Shown here: piece by piece, positions 46,247 to 56,218 of the stretch | Position numbering within the stretch: position 1 is the stretch's first letter | Layout: every line of letters starts with the position of its first letter | Source: Erythrobacteraceae bacterium CCH12-C2 | Lineage (GTDB): Bacteria > Pseudomonadota > Alphaproteobacteria > Sphingomonadales > Sphingomonadaceae | DNA length: 64,000 bases | Direction: 5' to 3' | NCBI GenBank assembly: GCA_001556995.1 | Contig: LSKF01000150.1 | Location: 1-64,000, forward strand | The notes under the pieces: generated by a model | Told to the model about the DNA's origin: nothing | The model's database searches: none | What the model saw: only the letters and a program-made list of their open reading frames with translations | Position numbers and translations under genes: made by a program

Positions 46247-48967
46247 TTACCAGCCGCTCACCGCAGCTGCCTGTGAGCGCTGGCTCTTGAGTACGGCGAA
46301 AGAACCATCCGCGCGCCGTTTGAGCGGCGCGTGGAATTCTATCCCCACCCGATTTTCGCGCGACCAACGGACCTGAGCGGTCACCGACTTGTCAGCACCG
46401 AACTCAATCAGAATTCCACTGCCAGCGGGCATGTTCCACAAGCCTTCGATCATGGCGCCGCTTTCAGAGATGTTGCGTACCGTCGCGTTCAGACGGTTGC
46501 CGTTGTGCACCACGATCACACGGCGCAGCAGGTTCTGACGCGGTGCGCGTGCCGATTGGGGGCCATCCGCTTCAGCCGTCAGATCGCCTGAAACCAGAGA
46601 AGTTGCATCTGAAGCGCTCATCGGTTTGAAGTAGATGTAACCTTGGACATGACTGCATCCGAGCAGCCGCACCAGCTCCAATTCGTCGATCGTCTCAACG
46701 CCTTCCGCAGTTGTGTCCATATGCAGCGCTTCGGCCAGCGACGTGATCGAGGCGATGATGGCACCGTTGCGGCTGCCTTCCTCGGTCGCACCCTGCACGA
46801 AGCTGCGGTCGATCTTGATCTTGTCGAACGGCGCTTTCTTGAGGTAGCCGAGCGAGGAATAACCCGTGCCGAAGTCGTCAAGCGCGAGCCGCACGCCAAC
46901 CCGTTTCAGCGCCTTGAACATCGCGTCGGTGCCAGCGCTGTCGTTGAGAAACACGCTTTCGGTGATTTCGAGTTCAAGCCGCGAGGCGGCAACGCCGCTA
47001 TGGGCCAGCGCATTGGCGACGATCGTGGGCAATTCCGGATTGGAGAATTGCAGCGGGGACACATTGACGGCGCAGCGGATCGAGGAAGGCCAGCGCGCAA
47101 GATCGGCACACGCTGTGCGCAAGGCCCATTGCCCCATCCGGTCGATCAGCCCGGCATCCTCGGCAATCGGCACAAATTTGGCAGGGCTGAGCCAGCCGCG
47201 CTTGGGATGGTTCCAGCGCATCAGCGCTTCGAACCCGACGATCTTCTCGTTCGCCGCGTAGACGACGGGTTGGTAGTAGAGTTCAAGCTCGCCCTTGGCG
47301 ATGGCATCGCGCAGGTCCTGCTCCAGCTCCGCGCGTTCTTCTGCCGCTGCATGAAGGTCTTCGGCATAGAAGCGGAACACACCGCGACCTGCGTCCTTGG
47401 CTGCGTAAAGCGCCAGATCAACATTGCGGATCAGCTCGTCGCTGGTCCTGCCCTGCTCGGGGGACAAGGCAATACCCACTGACGCTCCGATGACCACGCT
47501 CTGCCCATCAATCGAATAGGGCTGGGATAGCGAGGCAATGATGTCGCCTGCCATATGGCCAAGCGTGCTGCGATCCTGATCGCCGGGGACAATGACCTGA
47601 AACTCGTCGCCGCCCAGCCGTCCGCACCGACCGGCCCCGCCAATCGCACGTTCGAGCCGCTGTGCCACCTGCTTGAGCAGTGCATCGCCAGCGGGATGAC
47701 CAAGCGTATCATTCACCTGCTTGAACCGGTCGAGATCGAGCATCAACACGGCACAACGGCGTTCACGCTCGCTGGGGGCGGCAAGGATCTGTTCGAGCGC
47801 CTCGCTCATCTGCACGCGATTGGCGAGGCCGGTCAGGGAATCGTAATGCGCAAGCCGGGAGACTTGCTGTTCGCTGCGGCGCTTTTCGGTCAGGTCGGTG
47901 CCATGGCCGCGAAAGCCGCAGAAATTCTTGAAGGAATCATAGACCGGGCGTCCGGTCAGCGCCCACCAGCGTTCATCATCTTCGGTCGCCGCGCGCACTT
48001 CGACATCGTGGAAAGCCGAGCGAGCAGACAAGTGAAAGGCCAGCGTGCGTTCAGCGTCGTTTGCGCCTGCGCTGGCATCGACGATTTCGCTGAGCGGACA
48101 GCCGCAGATGGCATCGGTGTCCTTCCCCAGCACCATAGCTGCTTTGGGCGAGATATAGGTGATCAGCCCTCGTCGGTCCGTTTCCCAGAACCAGCCCTGC
48201 CCGGTCTCCTCAAAGCTGCGCAGAATATCCTCGGCCCGGGCTGCCACACGCTCGCGCGCTTCACGCGCTGCGCGGCGCTGCTCAGCCGCCCGCCACTCAA
48301 GCCTGGCCATGAGCGCAAACGTGATGCCTGTAGCTACCAAGGCAGTAGCGGTAACCGGTCCTGGCGCAACAAGGCTAAAACCTGCCCAACTGGCAATCTT
48401 GGCGCAGAACAGTGAGATAATCCGCATCTCGAATAGCGCGGCGGCCGCGGCATTCATGCATACCATGGTCGCTACAGCCCATTGCCATGGCAGGCCCTCG
48501 CCAACCCACAGGGCAAGGGCATAACCAGCACACCCCATTGGCAACACAATCGCAGTCAAAATCACCAGTATCCGCAGCCATGCGGCGGCGTGCGTCCTGC
48601 GCTCGGTCGCGGCAAACACCGAGCCGCACGCAAACAGGGCGGCAGAGCCTAGCGCGAACGACAGCGTCGTGGTTGAAGGCAGTCCTTGCGAAACGCCCGC
48701 CGCTATCGTGTAGGCCGAAAGCAGAAAGACGGTCATGGCGCCCGCTTCACGCGGGAGCAGGAAGGATTGCTCGCTGGCTGATTCGCCCTCGGACAGGTGC
48801 GCGGCGGCATGGTCGTGAGGTCGGGTCCGATCCGATCCGCGCCGCTCGCCACGGCTGCGCTGATCCTGCTTGCGCGGCTTAGACCCGGGAAATGTACGCA
48901 GCTCTCCCACGCCGCCAGGAGCAGGTGGAGTTGGAAGTGCAAATTTCCGAATGGGCTCCCCAGACAT
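46247..48967 (-). CDS. Membrane-anchored PAS-GGDEF-EAL-PilZ protein with intact motifs
   Basis: A 906-residue cyclic-di-GMP enzyme. The N-terminus is a polar 75-residue tail, then five or so membrane helices (for example MTVFLLSAYTIAAGVSQGL and WLRILVILTAIVLPMGCAGYAL). PAS follows (GQGWFWETDRRGLITYIS), then GGDEF (RCGRLGGDEF), then EAL with full motifs: GFEALMRW, NVSPLQF, LELEITES, DDFGTGYSS, KIDRSFV, TAEGVE and VQGYIYF. A PilZ domain (RNISESGAMIEG) ends it. Both cyclase and phosphodiesterase look competent. It precedes its degenerate paralogue by 148 bases on the same strand. Confidence 0.9.
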   Translation of the reverse strand: MSGEPIRKFALPTPPAPGGVGELRTFPGSKPRKQDQRSRGERRGSDRTRPHDHAAAHLSEGESASEQSFLLPREAGAMTVFLLSAYTIAAGVSQGLPSTTTLSFALGSAALFACGSVFAATERRTHAAAWLRILVILTAIVLPMGCAGYALALWVGEGLPWQWAVATMVCMNAAAAALFEMRIISLFCAKIASWAGFSLVAPGPVTATALVATGITFALMARLEWRAAEQRRAAREARERVAARAEDILRSFEETGQGWFWETDRRGLITYISPKAAMVLGKDTDAICGCPLSEIVDASAGANDAERTLAFHLSARSAFHDVEVRAATEDDERWWALTGRPVYDSFKNFCGFRGHGTDLTEKRRSEQQVSRLAHYDSLTGLANRVQMSEALEQILAAPSERERRCAVLMLDLDRFKQVNDTLGHPAGDALLKQVAQRLERAIGGAGRCGRLGGDEFQVIVPGDQDRSTLGHMAGDIIASLSQPYSIDGQSVVIGASVGIALSPEQGRTSDELIRNVDLALYAAKDAGRGVFRFYAEDLHAAAEERAELEQDLRDAIAKGELELYYQPVVYAANEKIVGFEALMRWNHPKRGWLSPAKFVPIAEDAGLIDRMGQWALRTACADLARWPSSIRCAVNVSPLQFSNPELPTIVANALAHSGVAASRLELEITESVFLNDSAGTDAMFKALKRVGVRLALDDFGTGYSSLGYLKKAPFDKIKIDRSFVQGATEEGSRNGAIIASITSLAEALHMDTTAEGVETIDELELVRLLGCSHVQGYIYFKPMSASDATSLVSGDLTAEADGPQSARAPRQNLLRRVIVVHNGNRLNATVRNISESGAMIEGLWNMPAGSGILIEFGADKSVTAQVRWSRENRVGIEFHAPLKRRADGSFAVLKSQRSQAAAVSGW

Positions 48968-49172
48968 CGTCGAGGATATGGCGCAAAACCGCTAAGAAAA
49001 GAGTTAACCGCGAGATTGAATTTTGTGTTGCAAAGACCCCGCTACAATCACAGCCCGCTGCGGCGCGCGCTTGCAACTTGAACCGCCACGCTGCATTCTG
49101 ATCCGTAGCACGCCGTTAAGAGATTGCGGTCAAACAGGCCGGACCACACAGGCGCGACGATAAGAGGATGTT

Positions 49173-50870
49173 ATGGCTAGCAGCAAAGTGAAACTCGAAA
49201 ACGAAGCCGCCCAGTCCACCAACGCCCTTGGCCCGCTGATCGGGGTGGCGCGGGAAGATTTCGTCAGCGCGGTCGCCTTGTTGCTGCGTGAGACAGCGTC
49301 CGATCCGACCCGCTTCATCCGCCACTCGACGGCGATGGCACAGGACATGGTCAAGATCATGACCGGCAAGAGCGAGCTAGCTCCCGATCCCAAGGACAAG
49401 CGGTTCATGGACCCGGCGTGGCAATACAACCCGTTCTTCCGTGCAGGGGCACAATATTACCTCGCTGTTCAGAAAGGCATGAAGAACTGGCTGGAAGAGC
49501 TTGAGCTCGACGAGCTGGAACGCAACCGCGCGAACTTCATCGCCAATATCATTCTCGATGGCCTCGCTCCGACGAACACGCTGGTCGGCAATCCCACTGC
49601 GCAAAAACAGATCATCAACTCAGGCGGCCTCAGCCTGATCAAGGGCCTTCAGAACGCCTATAACGATATCGTCCACAACAAGGGCATGGTCAGCCAGGTT
49701 GACAAGCGCCCCTTCAAGCTGGGCAAGAACGTCGCCACATCCAAAGGCAATGTCGTCTATCGCGATGAGATGATGGAGCTGGTCCAGTACGCCCCGTCCA
49801 CCGAAGAGGTCTACGCCATCCCGCAGCTGACCATCCCGCCGCAGATCAACAAGATGTATATCAACGATCTCAGCCCGGATAAGTCCGTGGTGAAGTGGCA
49901 GGTCGACAACGGCATCCAGACCTTCGTGATCTCGTGGCGCAACCCCTCCAAGGAACAGGGCAAGTGGGGCATGGCCGACTATATCGCCGCCTGTGAAAAG
50001 GCGCTGGAGGTGGTGGCCTCGATCACCGGATCGAAGAAGGTCAATGTCTCGGCCGGGTGTTCGGGCGGGCAGACCGCATCGGTGCTCGCGTCCAAGCTCG
50101 CCGCGACCGGCAATCCGATCCTCGGCACGCTGACGCTGATGGTGTGCGTGCTCCACCCCAAGCCGACCGATATCGAAGCCGGATCGCTGGTCAGCGAGAA
50201 CGGGATGCAGCTCGCGCGCCAACGCGCGATGAAGCAGGGCGTCATCAAGGCCGACGATCTGGCGCGCGGCTTTGCCTGGCTGCGCCCCAATGACCTGATC
50301 TGGAACTATGTCATCAACAACTACCTGCTGGGGCAAGACCCGCCCGCTTTCGACGTGCTGTTCTGGAATGCGGACGCCACCAACCTGTCATCCAGCCTGA
50401 TGGGCGATTTCCTCACCCTTTTCGAAACCCTCGCCTTTACCAAGAAGGGCGAGGTCGAGATGGCAGGGCACAAGGTCGACCTCAGCAAAGTCACCGCGGA
50501 CCTATTCATCCTTGGCGGGGTGACCGATCATATCACCCCGTGGAAGGCGACCTATCGCTCGACCCAGCTGTTCGGCTCAAAGGATGTGACCTACGTGCTC
50601 AGTCAATCGGGCCACATGCAGGCAATCCTCAACCCGCCGGGCAATCCCAAGGCCAAGTATTTCGTCCAGAAAAAGAAGGGCAAACTCCCGGAAACCGCCG
50701 ACGAGTGGTTGCAAGGGGTCGAAGAGGTCCCTGGCAGCTGGTGGCCGCTCTGGATGGAGTGGGTTCAGGCGCGCTCGGGAGCCAAGAAGCCGGCTCCGGC
50801 CGCGCTCGGGAATGGCACCTATTTGCCGCTTGAGCCCGCGCCGGGACTCTACGTCGTCGAAGAAGTCTGA
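49173..50870 (+). CDS. phaC: Poly(3-hydroxyalkanoate) synthase
   Basis: Polymerises (R)-3-hydroxyacyl-CoA into storage polyester granules; 565 residues, in the size range of class I/II enzymes. The lipase-like box is SAGCSGGQ with the catalytic Cys; the Asp is in FWNADATNL and the His in SGHMQAILNPPG. DKRFMDPAWQYNPFFRAGAQ, PPQINKMYINDLSPDKS and FVISWRNP are strong family blocks. The ATG follows AGAGGATGTT. No phasin or phaR is adjacent; a depolymerase-like gene follows after about 130 bases. Confidence 0.93.
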   Translation: MASSKVKLENEAAQSTNALGPLIGVAREDFVSAVALLLRETASDPTRFIRHSTAMAQDMVKIMTGKSELAPDPKDKRFMDPAWQYNPFFRAGAQYYLAVQKGMKNWLEELELDELERNRANFIANIILDGLAPTNTLVGNPTAQKQIINSGGLSLIKGLQNAYNDIVHNKGMVSQVDKRPFKLGKNVATSKGNVVYRDEMMELVQYAPSTEEVYAIPQLTIPPQINKMYINDLSPDKSVVKWQVDNGIQTFVISWRNPSKEQGKWGMADYIAACEKALEVVASITGSKKVNVSAGCSGGQTASVLASKLAATGNPILGTLTLMVCVLHPKPTDIEAGSLVSENGMQLARQRAMKQGVIKADDLARGFAWLRPNDLIWNYVINNYLLGQDPPAFDVLFWNADATNLSSSLMGDFLTLFETLAFTKKGEVEMAGHKVDLSKVTADLFILGGVTDHITPWKATYRSTQLFGSKDVTYVLSQSGHMQAILNPPGNPKAKYFVQKKKGKLPETADEWLQGVEEVPGSWWPLWMEWVQARSGAKKPAPAALGNGTYLPLEPAPGLYVVEEV

Positions 50871-51001
50871 TATTGCGGTGCAGCGCGCAGGGCCGCTGAG
50901 GGGCGGTGCTGGCGCGACATTTTGTGGGCGCGCGGGTTAAGGGATCGACCTGCGCGCCCAACCCAGCGCCCTGTTTGGCGCGCAGAAAGGACGGGTTTTT
51001 C

Positions 51002-51865
51002 GTGGCCAATGCAATGGACGGTGCTGTCGTCACCATGGAACAGGTGGGCGGCCGGACGCTACGGACTGCGGCATGGCGGCTCGACATGCCATCCGATCAC
51101 CTGCCGATCCTGTTCTTCAACGGCATCGGCGCGAACATCGAGGCAGTGGCCCCGCTCGCAGCCGCCATGCCCGAGCGCGGTTTTATCATGTTCGACATGC
51201 CGGGCACGGGCGAATCGCCCGATCCGGTGCTGCCCTACAACCCCTTCATCATGAGCTGGACCGCAGCCCAGTTGCTGGCGCGCTATGGCCTCGATCAGGT
51301 CGACGTGATGGGCGTATCGTGGGGCGGTGCGATGGCGCAGCACTTCGCGCTCCAACACCCCAAGCGCACCCGGCGGCTGACCCTGATCGCCACCACCCCG
51401 GGCATGCTGATGGTGCCGGGTAACCCGGCCGCTTTCACCAAGATGGCCGACCCGCGCCGCTATATCGACCCCGAGTTCATGAATGAACACTTCGCCACGC
51501 TTTATGGCGGGGTCGACAAGGACGGGGCTAAACACCAGAAGGACAGCCATATTGGCCGGTTGAAGCCCCCTTCACCGCGCGGCTACATGTATCAGCTGCT
51601 GTGTATGCTCGGCTGGACCAGCCTGCCCGCTCTGCCTTTCCTCGGGAAGGAAACGCTGATCATGATGGGCGAGGATGACCAGATCGTCCCCGTGATCAAC
51701 GGCAAGATCCTGAAGGCGATGATCCCGCGCTCGCGTCTCGTTACCTTTGAGGGCGGCGGTCACCTGTTCCTGCTGACCCACACCGACGAGAGCCTGGTCG
51801 CGATCCGCGAATTTCTCGACGCTCCCGAGACCGAGAAAGAAGGCCGGCGGACGGCGATGGCCTAG
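51002..51865 (+). CDS. phaZ: Intracellular PHA depolymerase-like alpha/beta hydrolase
   Basis: A 287-residue hydrolase of the Pseudomonas-type medium-chain PHA depolymerase family. ILFFNGIGANIEAV, FDMPGTGESPDP, the nucleophile elbow GVSWGGAMAQ, GEDDQIVP (Asp) and EGGGHLFLLTH (His) are all present. I start at the GTG at 51002, with AAAGGA about 11 bases upstream, giving the usual length; the ATG at 51014 or a GTG at 50906 are alternatives. It follows phaC on the same strand, so synthesis and mobilisation of the polymer are probably co-expressed. Confidence 0.83.
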   Translation: MANAMDGAVVTMEQVGGRTLRTAAWRLDMPSDHLPILFFNGIGANIEAVAPLAAAMPERGFIMFDMPGTGESPDPVLPYNPFIMSWTAAQLLARYGLDQVDVMGVSWGGAMAQHFALQHPKRTRRLTLIATTPGMLMVPGNPAAFTKMADPRRYIDPEFMNEHFATLYGGVDKDGAKHQKDSHIGRLKPPSPRGYMYQLLCMLGWTSLPALPFLGKETLIMMGEDDQIVPVINGKILKAMIPRSRLVTFEGGGHLFLLTHTDESLVAIREFLDAPETEKEGRRTAMA

Positions 51866-52027
51866 GGCAGCAAATCCAACAAGTCCTACAACGAGCGGAC
51901 AAAAGTTGAAGATTTTGGCAGGTAGACGCCCTCAGGCGCGCGAAGGTGCTTTGTCAACCAACGCGCCCACCCCTTGTAGGCGCCTGCACTTTGCGACATT
52001 CTCCCGGACAAAAGGGAGAGAGAAAAA

Positions 52028-53794
52028 ATGGCGCAATATGACCTCATCCTCCGGGGCGGGACGATTGTCGATGGCACCGGGGCGGCGGGCTTTGTGGGCG
52101 ATGTTGCGATCAGGGGAGGTGTGATCGCAGCAGTGGGCCGGGTCGAAGGCACGGCTGCGGAGGAGATTGACGCGGCTGGTAAGATCATCACCCCCGGCTT
52201 TGTCGACATCCACACCCATTATGATGGTCAGGCGACCTGGGATCAGGAGATGGCCCCATCAAGCTGGCACGGTGTCACTACGGTGATCATGGGCAATTGC
52301 GGCGTCGGCTTTGCTCCCGCCAAGCCCGACCGCCACGAATGGCTCATTAGCCTGATGGAAGGGGTGGAAGACATCCCCGGCACCGCGCTCGCCGAAGGGA
52401 TCACCTGGGATTGGGAGACCTTCCCCGAATACCTCGATGCCTTGGAAAAGCTCCCCCGCACGGTCGATATCGGCACTCACGTCCCCCACGGCGCGGTGCG
52501 GGCCTATGTGCTGGGCGACCGCGAACAGCCGGGCGCAGTGCCCACCGATGAGGACATCGCCGCGATGGCGCGCATCGTCGAGGATGGGGTGCGCGCTGGG
52601 GCGCTGGGCTTCTCGACCTCGCGCACGGTGCTGCACAAGTCGGTCGATGGCGAACTCGTCCCCGGCACCACGGCCACGCCTGAAGAACTGATCGCCATCG
52701 GCGAGGCCATGGGCCGCGCCACTGCCGCAGGCGGCCATGCCGTGTTCGAGATGGCAAGCGACCTCAAGCGCGAATGGAACGAGTTCGTCTGGATGGGCAA
52801 ATTGAGCCGCGAAGCCAAGATCCCGGTCACCTTCGCCGCGCTCCAATCCATCGCCAAGGAAATGCCGCTGTCCGAGCAGATCGCGAATATGCGCGCCGAG
52901 AACGATAATGGCGCAAACATCGTCGCCCAGATCGCACTGCGCGGCAACGGGATCATCATGGCATGGCAGGGCACGGTAAACCCCTTCGCCTTCCGCCCAA
53001 GCTGGATGGCGATCAAGGACCTGCCGTGGGAGGCGCAAAAGGCGAAACTGCTCGACCCTGCCTTCAAGGCACAGCTGCTGGCTGAACCCAATGACTACAC
53101 CAACGCCCCCACGGATATCGGCGGGGTGGTGATGGTGATCAGCCAAGGCTGGGCGATGCAATACGAGATGGACCCCGATTTCGACAATGAACCCGGCCCG
53201 GAGGCGAGCATCAACGCCCGCGCCGCCGCCGCCGGGATGACTCCGCAGGAATATGCCTATGACCTGCTGTGCCGCGACGAGGGCAAGGGCTTTATCTACC
53301 TGCCGATCCTGAATTACGCCGACGGTAATCTCGACTTCCTCCACCCACTCCAGCACGCCGATGACACGGTGAATTCGCTGTCTGACGGCGGCGCGCATTG
53401 CGGCACGATCTGCGATGCGGCCTCGCCTACCTTTATGCTCGAACATTGGGTGAAAAGCCGCCGCCGCGGCGCGCGGATTGCGCTCGAACAGGCGATCAAG
53501 CGCCAGTGCCGCGATACGGCGGTGCTTTATGGACTGGAAGATCGCGGCGTGATCGCGCCGGGTTATCTTGCGGACCTCAACGTCATCGACATGGAGCGCC
53601 TGAAGCTCGGCAAGCCATGGCTGGCGTTCGACCTTCCGGCAGGCGGCAAGCGGCTGTTGCAGAAGGCCGATGGCTATGTTGCCACCATCAAGAGCGGCGT
53701 GGTGACCTTCCGCGATGGGGCGTGGACAGGCGCCACCCCGGGCGGGCTGATCCGTGGTCCACAGCGCGTGGGATGGGCAGAAGCGGCGGAGTGA
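52028..53794 (+). CDS. N-acyl-D-amino-acid deacylase/D-aminoacylase-like amidohydrolase
   Basis: A 588-residue amidohydrolase-superfamily enzyme. Family landmarks are [23 protein letters not shown], the metal site [45 protein letters not shown] (catalytic Asp) and the C-terminal [12 protein letters not shown]. The ATG follows GGGAGAGAGAAAA. Length exceeds classical D-aminoacylases (about 480-500) by roughly 90 residues, as in the large DUF-type homologues common in Sphingomonadales and Actinobacteria. The natural substrate is not known. A 162-base gap separates it from phaZ. Confidence 0.85.
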   Translation: MAQYDLILRGGTIVDGTGAAGFVGDVAIRGGVIAAVGRVEGTAAEEIDAAGKIITPGFVDIHTHYDGQATWDQEMAPSSWHGVTTVIMGNCGVGFAPAKPDRHEWLISLMEGVEDIPGTALAEGITWDWETFPEYLDALEKLPRTVDIGTHVPHGAVRAYVLGDREQPGAVPTDEDIAAMARIVEDGVRAGALGFSTSRTVLHKSVDGELVPGTTATPEELIAIGEAMGRATAAGGHAVFEMASDLKREWNEFVWMGKLSREAKIPVTFAALQSIAKEMPLSEQIANMRAENDNGANIVAQIALRGNGIIMAWQGTVNPFAFRPSWMAIKDLPWEAQKAKLLDPAFKAQLLAEPNDYTNAPTDIGGVVMVISQGWAMQYEMDPDFDNEPGPEASINARAAAAGMTPQEYAYDLLCRDEGKGFIYLPILNYADGNLDFLHPLQHADDTVNSLSDGGAHCGTICDAASPTFMLEHWVKSRRRGARIALEQAIKRQCRDTAVLYGLEDRGVIAPGYLADLNVIDMERLKLGKPWLAFDLPAGGKRLLQKADGYVATIKSGVVTFRDGAWTGATPGGLIRGPQRVGWAEAAE

Positions 53795-53815
53795 TCCGCC
53801 GCCGCACCCTCCGGC

Positions 53816-54898
53816 CTAGGGCTCGATCACGATCCCCTTGGCCGGGTCAATCTGACCCGCGACCATCGCAGTAAAAACGTCACGTGCGGCAGCGAGGCCG
53901 TTGTGGCGTTCGATGGCGACGGTGCCCTCAGCAGCCTTGAGAAATTCGTGCCAGGCCGCAGCAACCAACTTGCCGCCCTCCTCGGCCCCATGCGCCTTGA
54001 AGAAGGCGACCGCGTGATCAGGGGCGAAGAACAACGCGGGCTTGGGGCCGGGCAGTGGCTCACCCGCGCCGAAGGTCGAACGCGCTTCGATGTGGGTCAT
54101 GCCGACCAGCGCCGAATGGGCCAGTGCGTCCTCAAAATGGCGGTGGATGCTCCCCAGCACCGCGGCGTTCCCCGCAAAATCGACACTGACGCTCCGCACG
54201 ACGGCGAGCCGGTCAATATCGTCATAGGCGATCACTTCGTCATACAGCCCGGTTGCGGTGACGAAGGCGATATTGCCCTTGGAGGTCAGCCCGACCCGCT
54301 TGATCCCCGGCGAGGATTGCCGCGCCACGCTCGCCAGCCCCATCGCGGTCTTGGACGAGGCACTGGTCACGACCAGCTGCTCGGCTCCGAACCAGGCTTC
54401 GGCGCGCAGGAAGTATTCGATCAGGAACCCGGTGCGGAACAGCGGGCCAAAGATCATCCTCTCCGCCTCGCGCGCCGGATCATGCTCGGGATCGGCCGCC
54501 AGCCGGGTGTAGCTGTTGTAGACCGGGCTCATCGGCTGGCGGTGGGCGGCGGTGTCGGAGAAGCCGCCCGGCGTCACCCGCCCCGGGATCACATCGAGGT
54601 GGCTCGCCATCGGCAGATAGCCATAGACCCGCTCGCCCACCGTAATGTCGGGGTGGCGGCTTTCGATCACCCGCGCATGACCCCACATCGGAACGATGCC
54701 CATGCGATCAGGCGCGGGGAAGAAGTCCCAATATTTGAAGCTGTCCCCGGCGACCGCATAGGTGACGTTATTGGCGGTGACCGAGAAGCTCTCAACGGCG
54801 AGCCGAACCGCGCCGTCCGCCAGCGGGGCGAGCGGCACCTCGGCCAACGCAGCGTCCGCAAGCGCGCCCTTGGACACGTGAACCTGAACGGCATTCAT
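53816..54898 (-). CDS. DUF2855 family protein
   Basis: A 360-residue protein of the DUF2855 family, distantly like medium-chain dehydrogenases. VESFSVTANNVTYAVAGDSFKYWDFFPAP is the signature N-terminal block; RVYGYLPMASHLDV and QLVVTSASSKTAMGLA (a Rossmann-like SASSKT loop) follow, then VDFAGNAAVLGSIHRHF. No zinc-binding cluster of alcohol dehydrogenases is visible. It converges with the amidohydrolase gene with 21 bases between. Catalytic role unknown. Confidence 0.83.
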   Translation of the reverse strand: MNAVQVHVSKGALADAALAEVPLAPLADGAVRLAVESFSVTANNVTYAVAGDSFKYWDFFPAPDRMGIVPMWGHARVIESRHPDITVGERVYGYLPMASHLDVIPGRVTPGGFSDTAAHRQPMSPVYNSYTRLAADPEHDPAREAERMIFGPLFRTGFLIEYFLRAEAWFGAEQLVVTSASSKTAMGLASVARQSSPGIKRVGLTSKGNIAFVTATGLYDEVIAYDDIDRLAVVRSVSVDFAGNAAVLGSIHRHFEDALAHSALVGMTHIEARSTFGAGEPLPGPKPALFFAPDHAVAFFKAHGAEEGGKLVAAAWHEFLKAAEGTVAIERHNGLAAARDVFTAMVAGQIDPAKGIVIEP

Positions 54899-54926
54899 CA
54901 GCGATTCCCCTCCCTGGTGGCGGGGG

Positions 54927-56054
54927 TCACACCCGCATCGGCATCAGCACATAAAGCGCGCGGGCCTTGTCGTTCTCGCGGATCAGCGTCGGCGCGCCGG
55001 CGTCGGCGAGGTGCAGTTCGACCGTATCGGCGTCGATCTGACCCAGGATGTCCTTGAGGTAATTGGCGTTGAAGCCGATCTCCATCCCTTCCGAGCGGTA
55101 TTCAGCGGCGATTTCTTCGGCGGCGGTGCCGTTATCGGGCGAGGTGACCGAGAGCGTCACCCGGTCCTGATCGAGCCCGATCTTCACCGCGCGGGTCTTT
55201 TCCGTGGCGATGGTCGCCACGCGGTCGACGCCGGAGAAGAACAGCTTGGGATCGACCTTGAGCAGCTTGTCATTGGCGGTCGGGATCACCCGGCTGTAAT
55301 CGGGGAAGGTGCCGTCGATCAGCTTGCTGGTGAGCACCACCCCGCCCTGCCCGCCGAGCGTGAAGCGAATCTTGCTGGCCGACAGATCGATGAGGACATT
55401 GCCGTCGAGCGCCTCTTCAAGGAGCTTGCGGAGCTCACCCACGGCTTTGCGCGGCACGATCACGTCGGGCATGCCAGCCGCGCCTTCGGGCCGGGGCAGC
55501 GTGAAGCGCGCGAGGCGGTGGCCGTCGGTCGCTGCCGCCTTGAGCAACGGCTCATCTTCGTCGGTCACATGGAGAAAAATGCCGTTAAGGTAATAGCGGG
55601 TTTCTTCGGTCGAGATCGCGAAGCGGGTGCGGTCAATCAACTCGGCCAGCAGCCGCGCGGGCAGTTCGAAACTGGTCGGAAGGTCACCCTCCACGATGAT
55701 CGGGAAATCATCGCGCGGCAAGGTCGGCAGTTTGAAGTTGGAACGGCCGGCCTTGACCTCCAAGCGGTTTTCGCTGGTGGTCAGGCTAACCTGGCTGCCT
55801 TCGGGGAGCTTGCGCGCAATGTCGAACAGCAGGTGCGCAGACACCGTGATCGCGCCGGGCTGATCGACCGAGGAGGCCGACATGGTCTCAACCACCTGAA
55901 GGTCAAGGTCCGTCGCCATCACCCGCACCGAGCCGCCGTCGCTGGCGTCGATCAGCACGTTGGACAGGATCGGGATGGTGTTACGCCGCTCCACCACCGA
56001 TTGCACATGGGAAAGGCACCGCAGCAGCGTCGCGCGTTCGATCATGGCCTTCAT
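54927..56054 (-). CDS. dnaN: DNA polymerase III sliding clamp (beta subunit)
   Basis: Ring-shaped processivity clamp, 375 residues with the three repeated clamp domains. LLRCLSHVQSVVERRNTIPILSNVLI is the N-terminal hallmark; RYYLNGIFLHVTDEDE, ATDGHRLARF and FPDYSRVIP are conserved in domains two and three; the C-terminus YVLMPMRV forms part of the partner-binding cleft. ATGs at 56054 and 56045 are possible; GGGA lies 6 bases before the first. No dnaA is in the window, so it is separate from the usual dnaA-dnaN pair. Confidence 0.97.
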   Translation of the reverse strand: MKAMIERATLLRCLSHVQSVVERRNTIPILSNVLIDASDGGSVRVMATDLDLQVVETMSASSVDQPGAITVSAHLLFDIARKLPEGSQVSLTTSENRLEVKAGRSNFKLPTLPRDDFPIIVEGDLPTSFELPARLLAELIDRTRFAISTEETRYYLNGIFLHVTDEDEPLLKAAATDGHRLARFTLPRPEGAAGMPDVIVPRKAVGELRKLLEEALDGNVLIDLSASKIRFTLGGQGGVVLTSKLIDGTFPDYSRVIPTANDKLLKVDPKLFFSGVDRVATIATEKTRAVKIGLDQDRVTLSVTSPDNGTAAEEIAAEYRSEGMEIGFNANYLKDILGQIDADTVELHLADAGAPTLIRENDKARALYVLMPMRV

Positions 56055-56218
56055 CGCGTGTCCCTATCATTCCTGTTTGTGGCGCATGCGGCAAAGGAAT
56101 CGCCGTCAAGCGCCGGAAACTGCGCCAAACCTTAGCGCAGGCGGCGCGGCGGGCAAGTTGGTGCTGGCAACAGGGGGGATTGCGCTGGGGATAAGGGACA
56201 ATCTGCGGCCCCTCGCGG

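Noticed and set aside
51894..51910. 13-base match CGGACAAAAGTTG shared (inverted) with about 41914-41927
   Set aside because: Many 13-base matches are expected by chance in 64 kb on two strands, and the flanks do not match.
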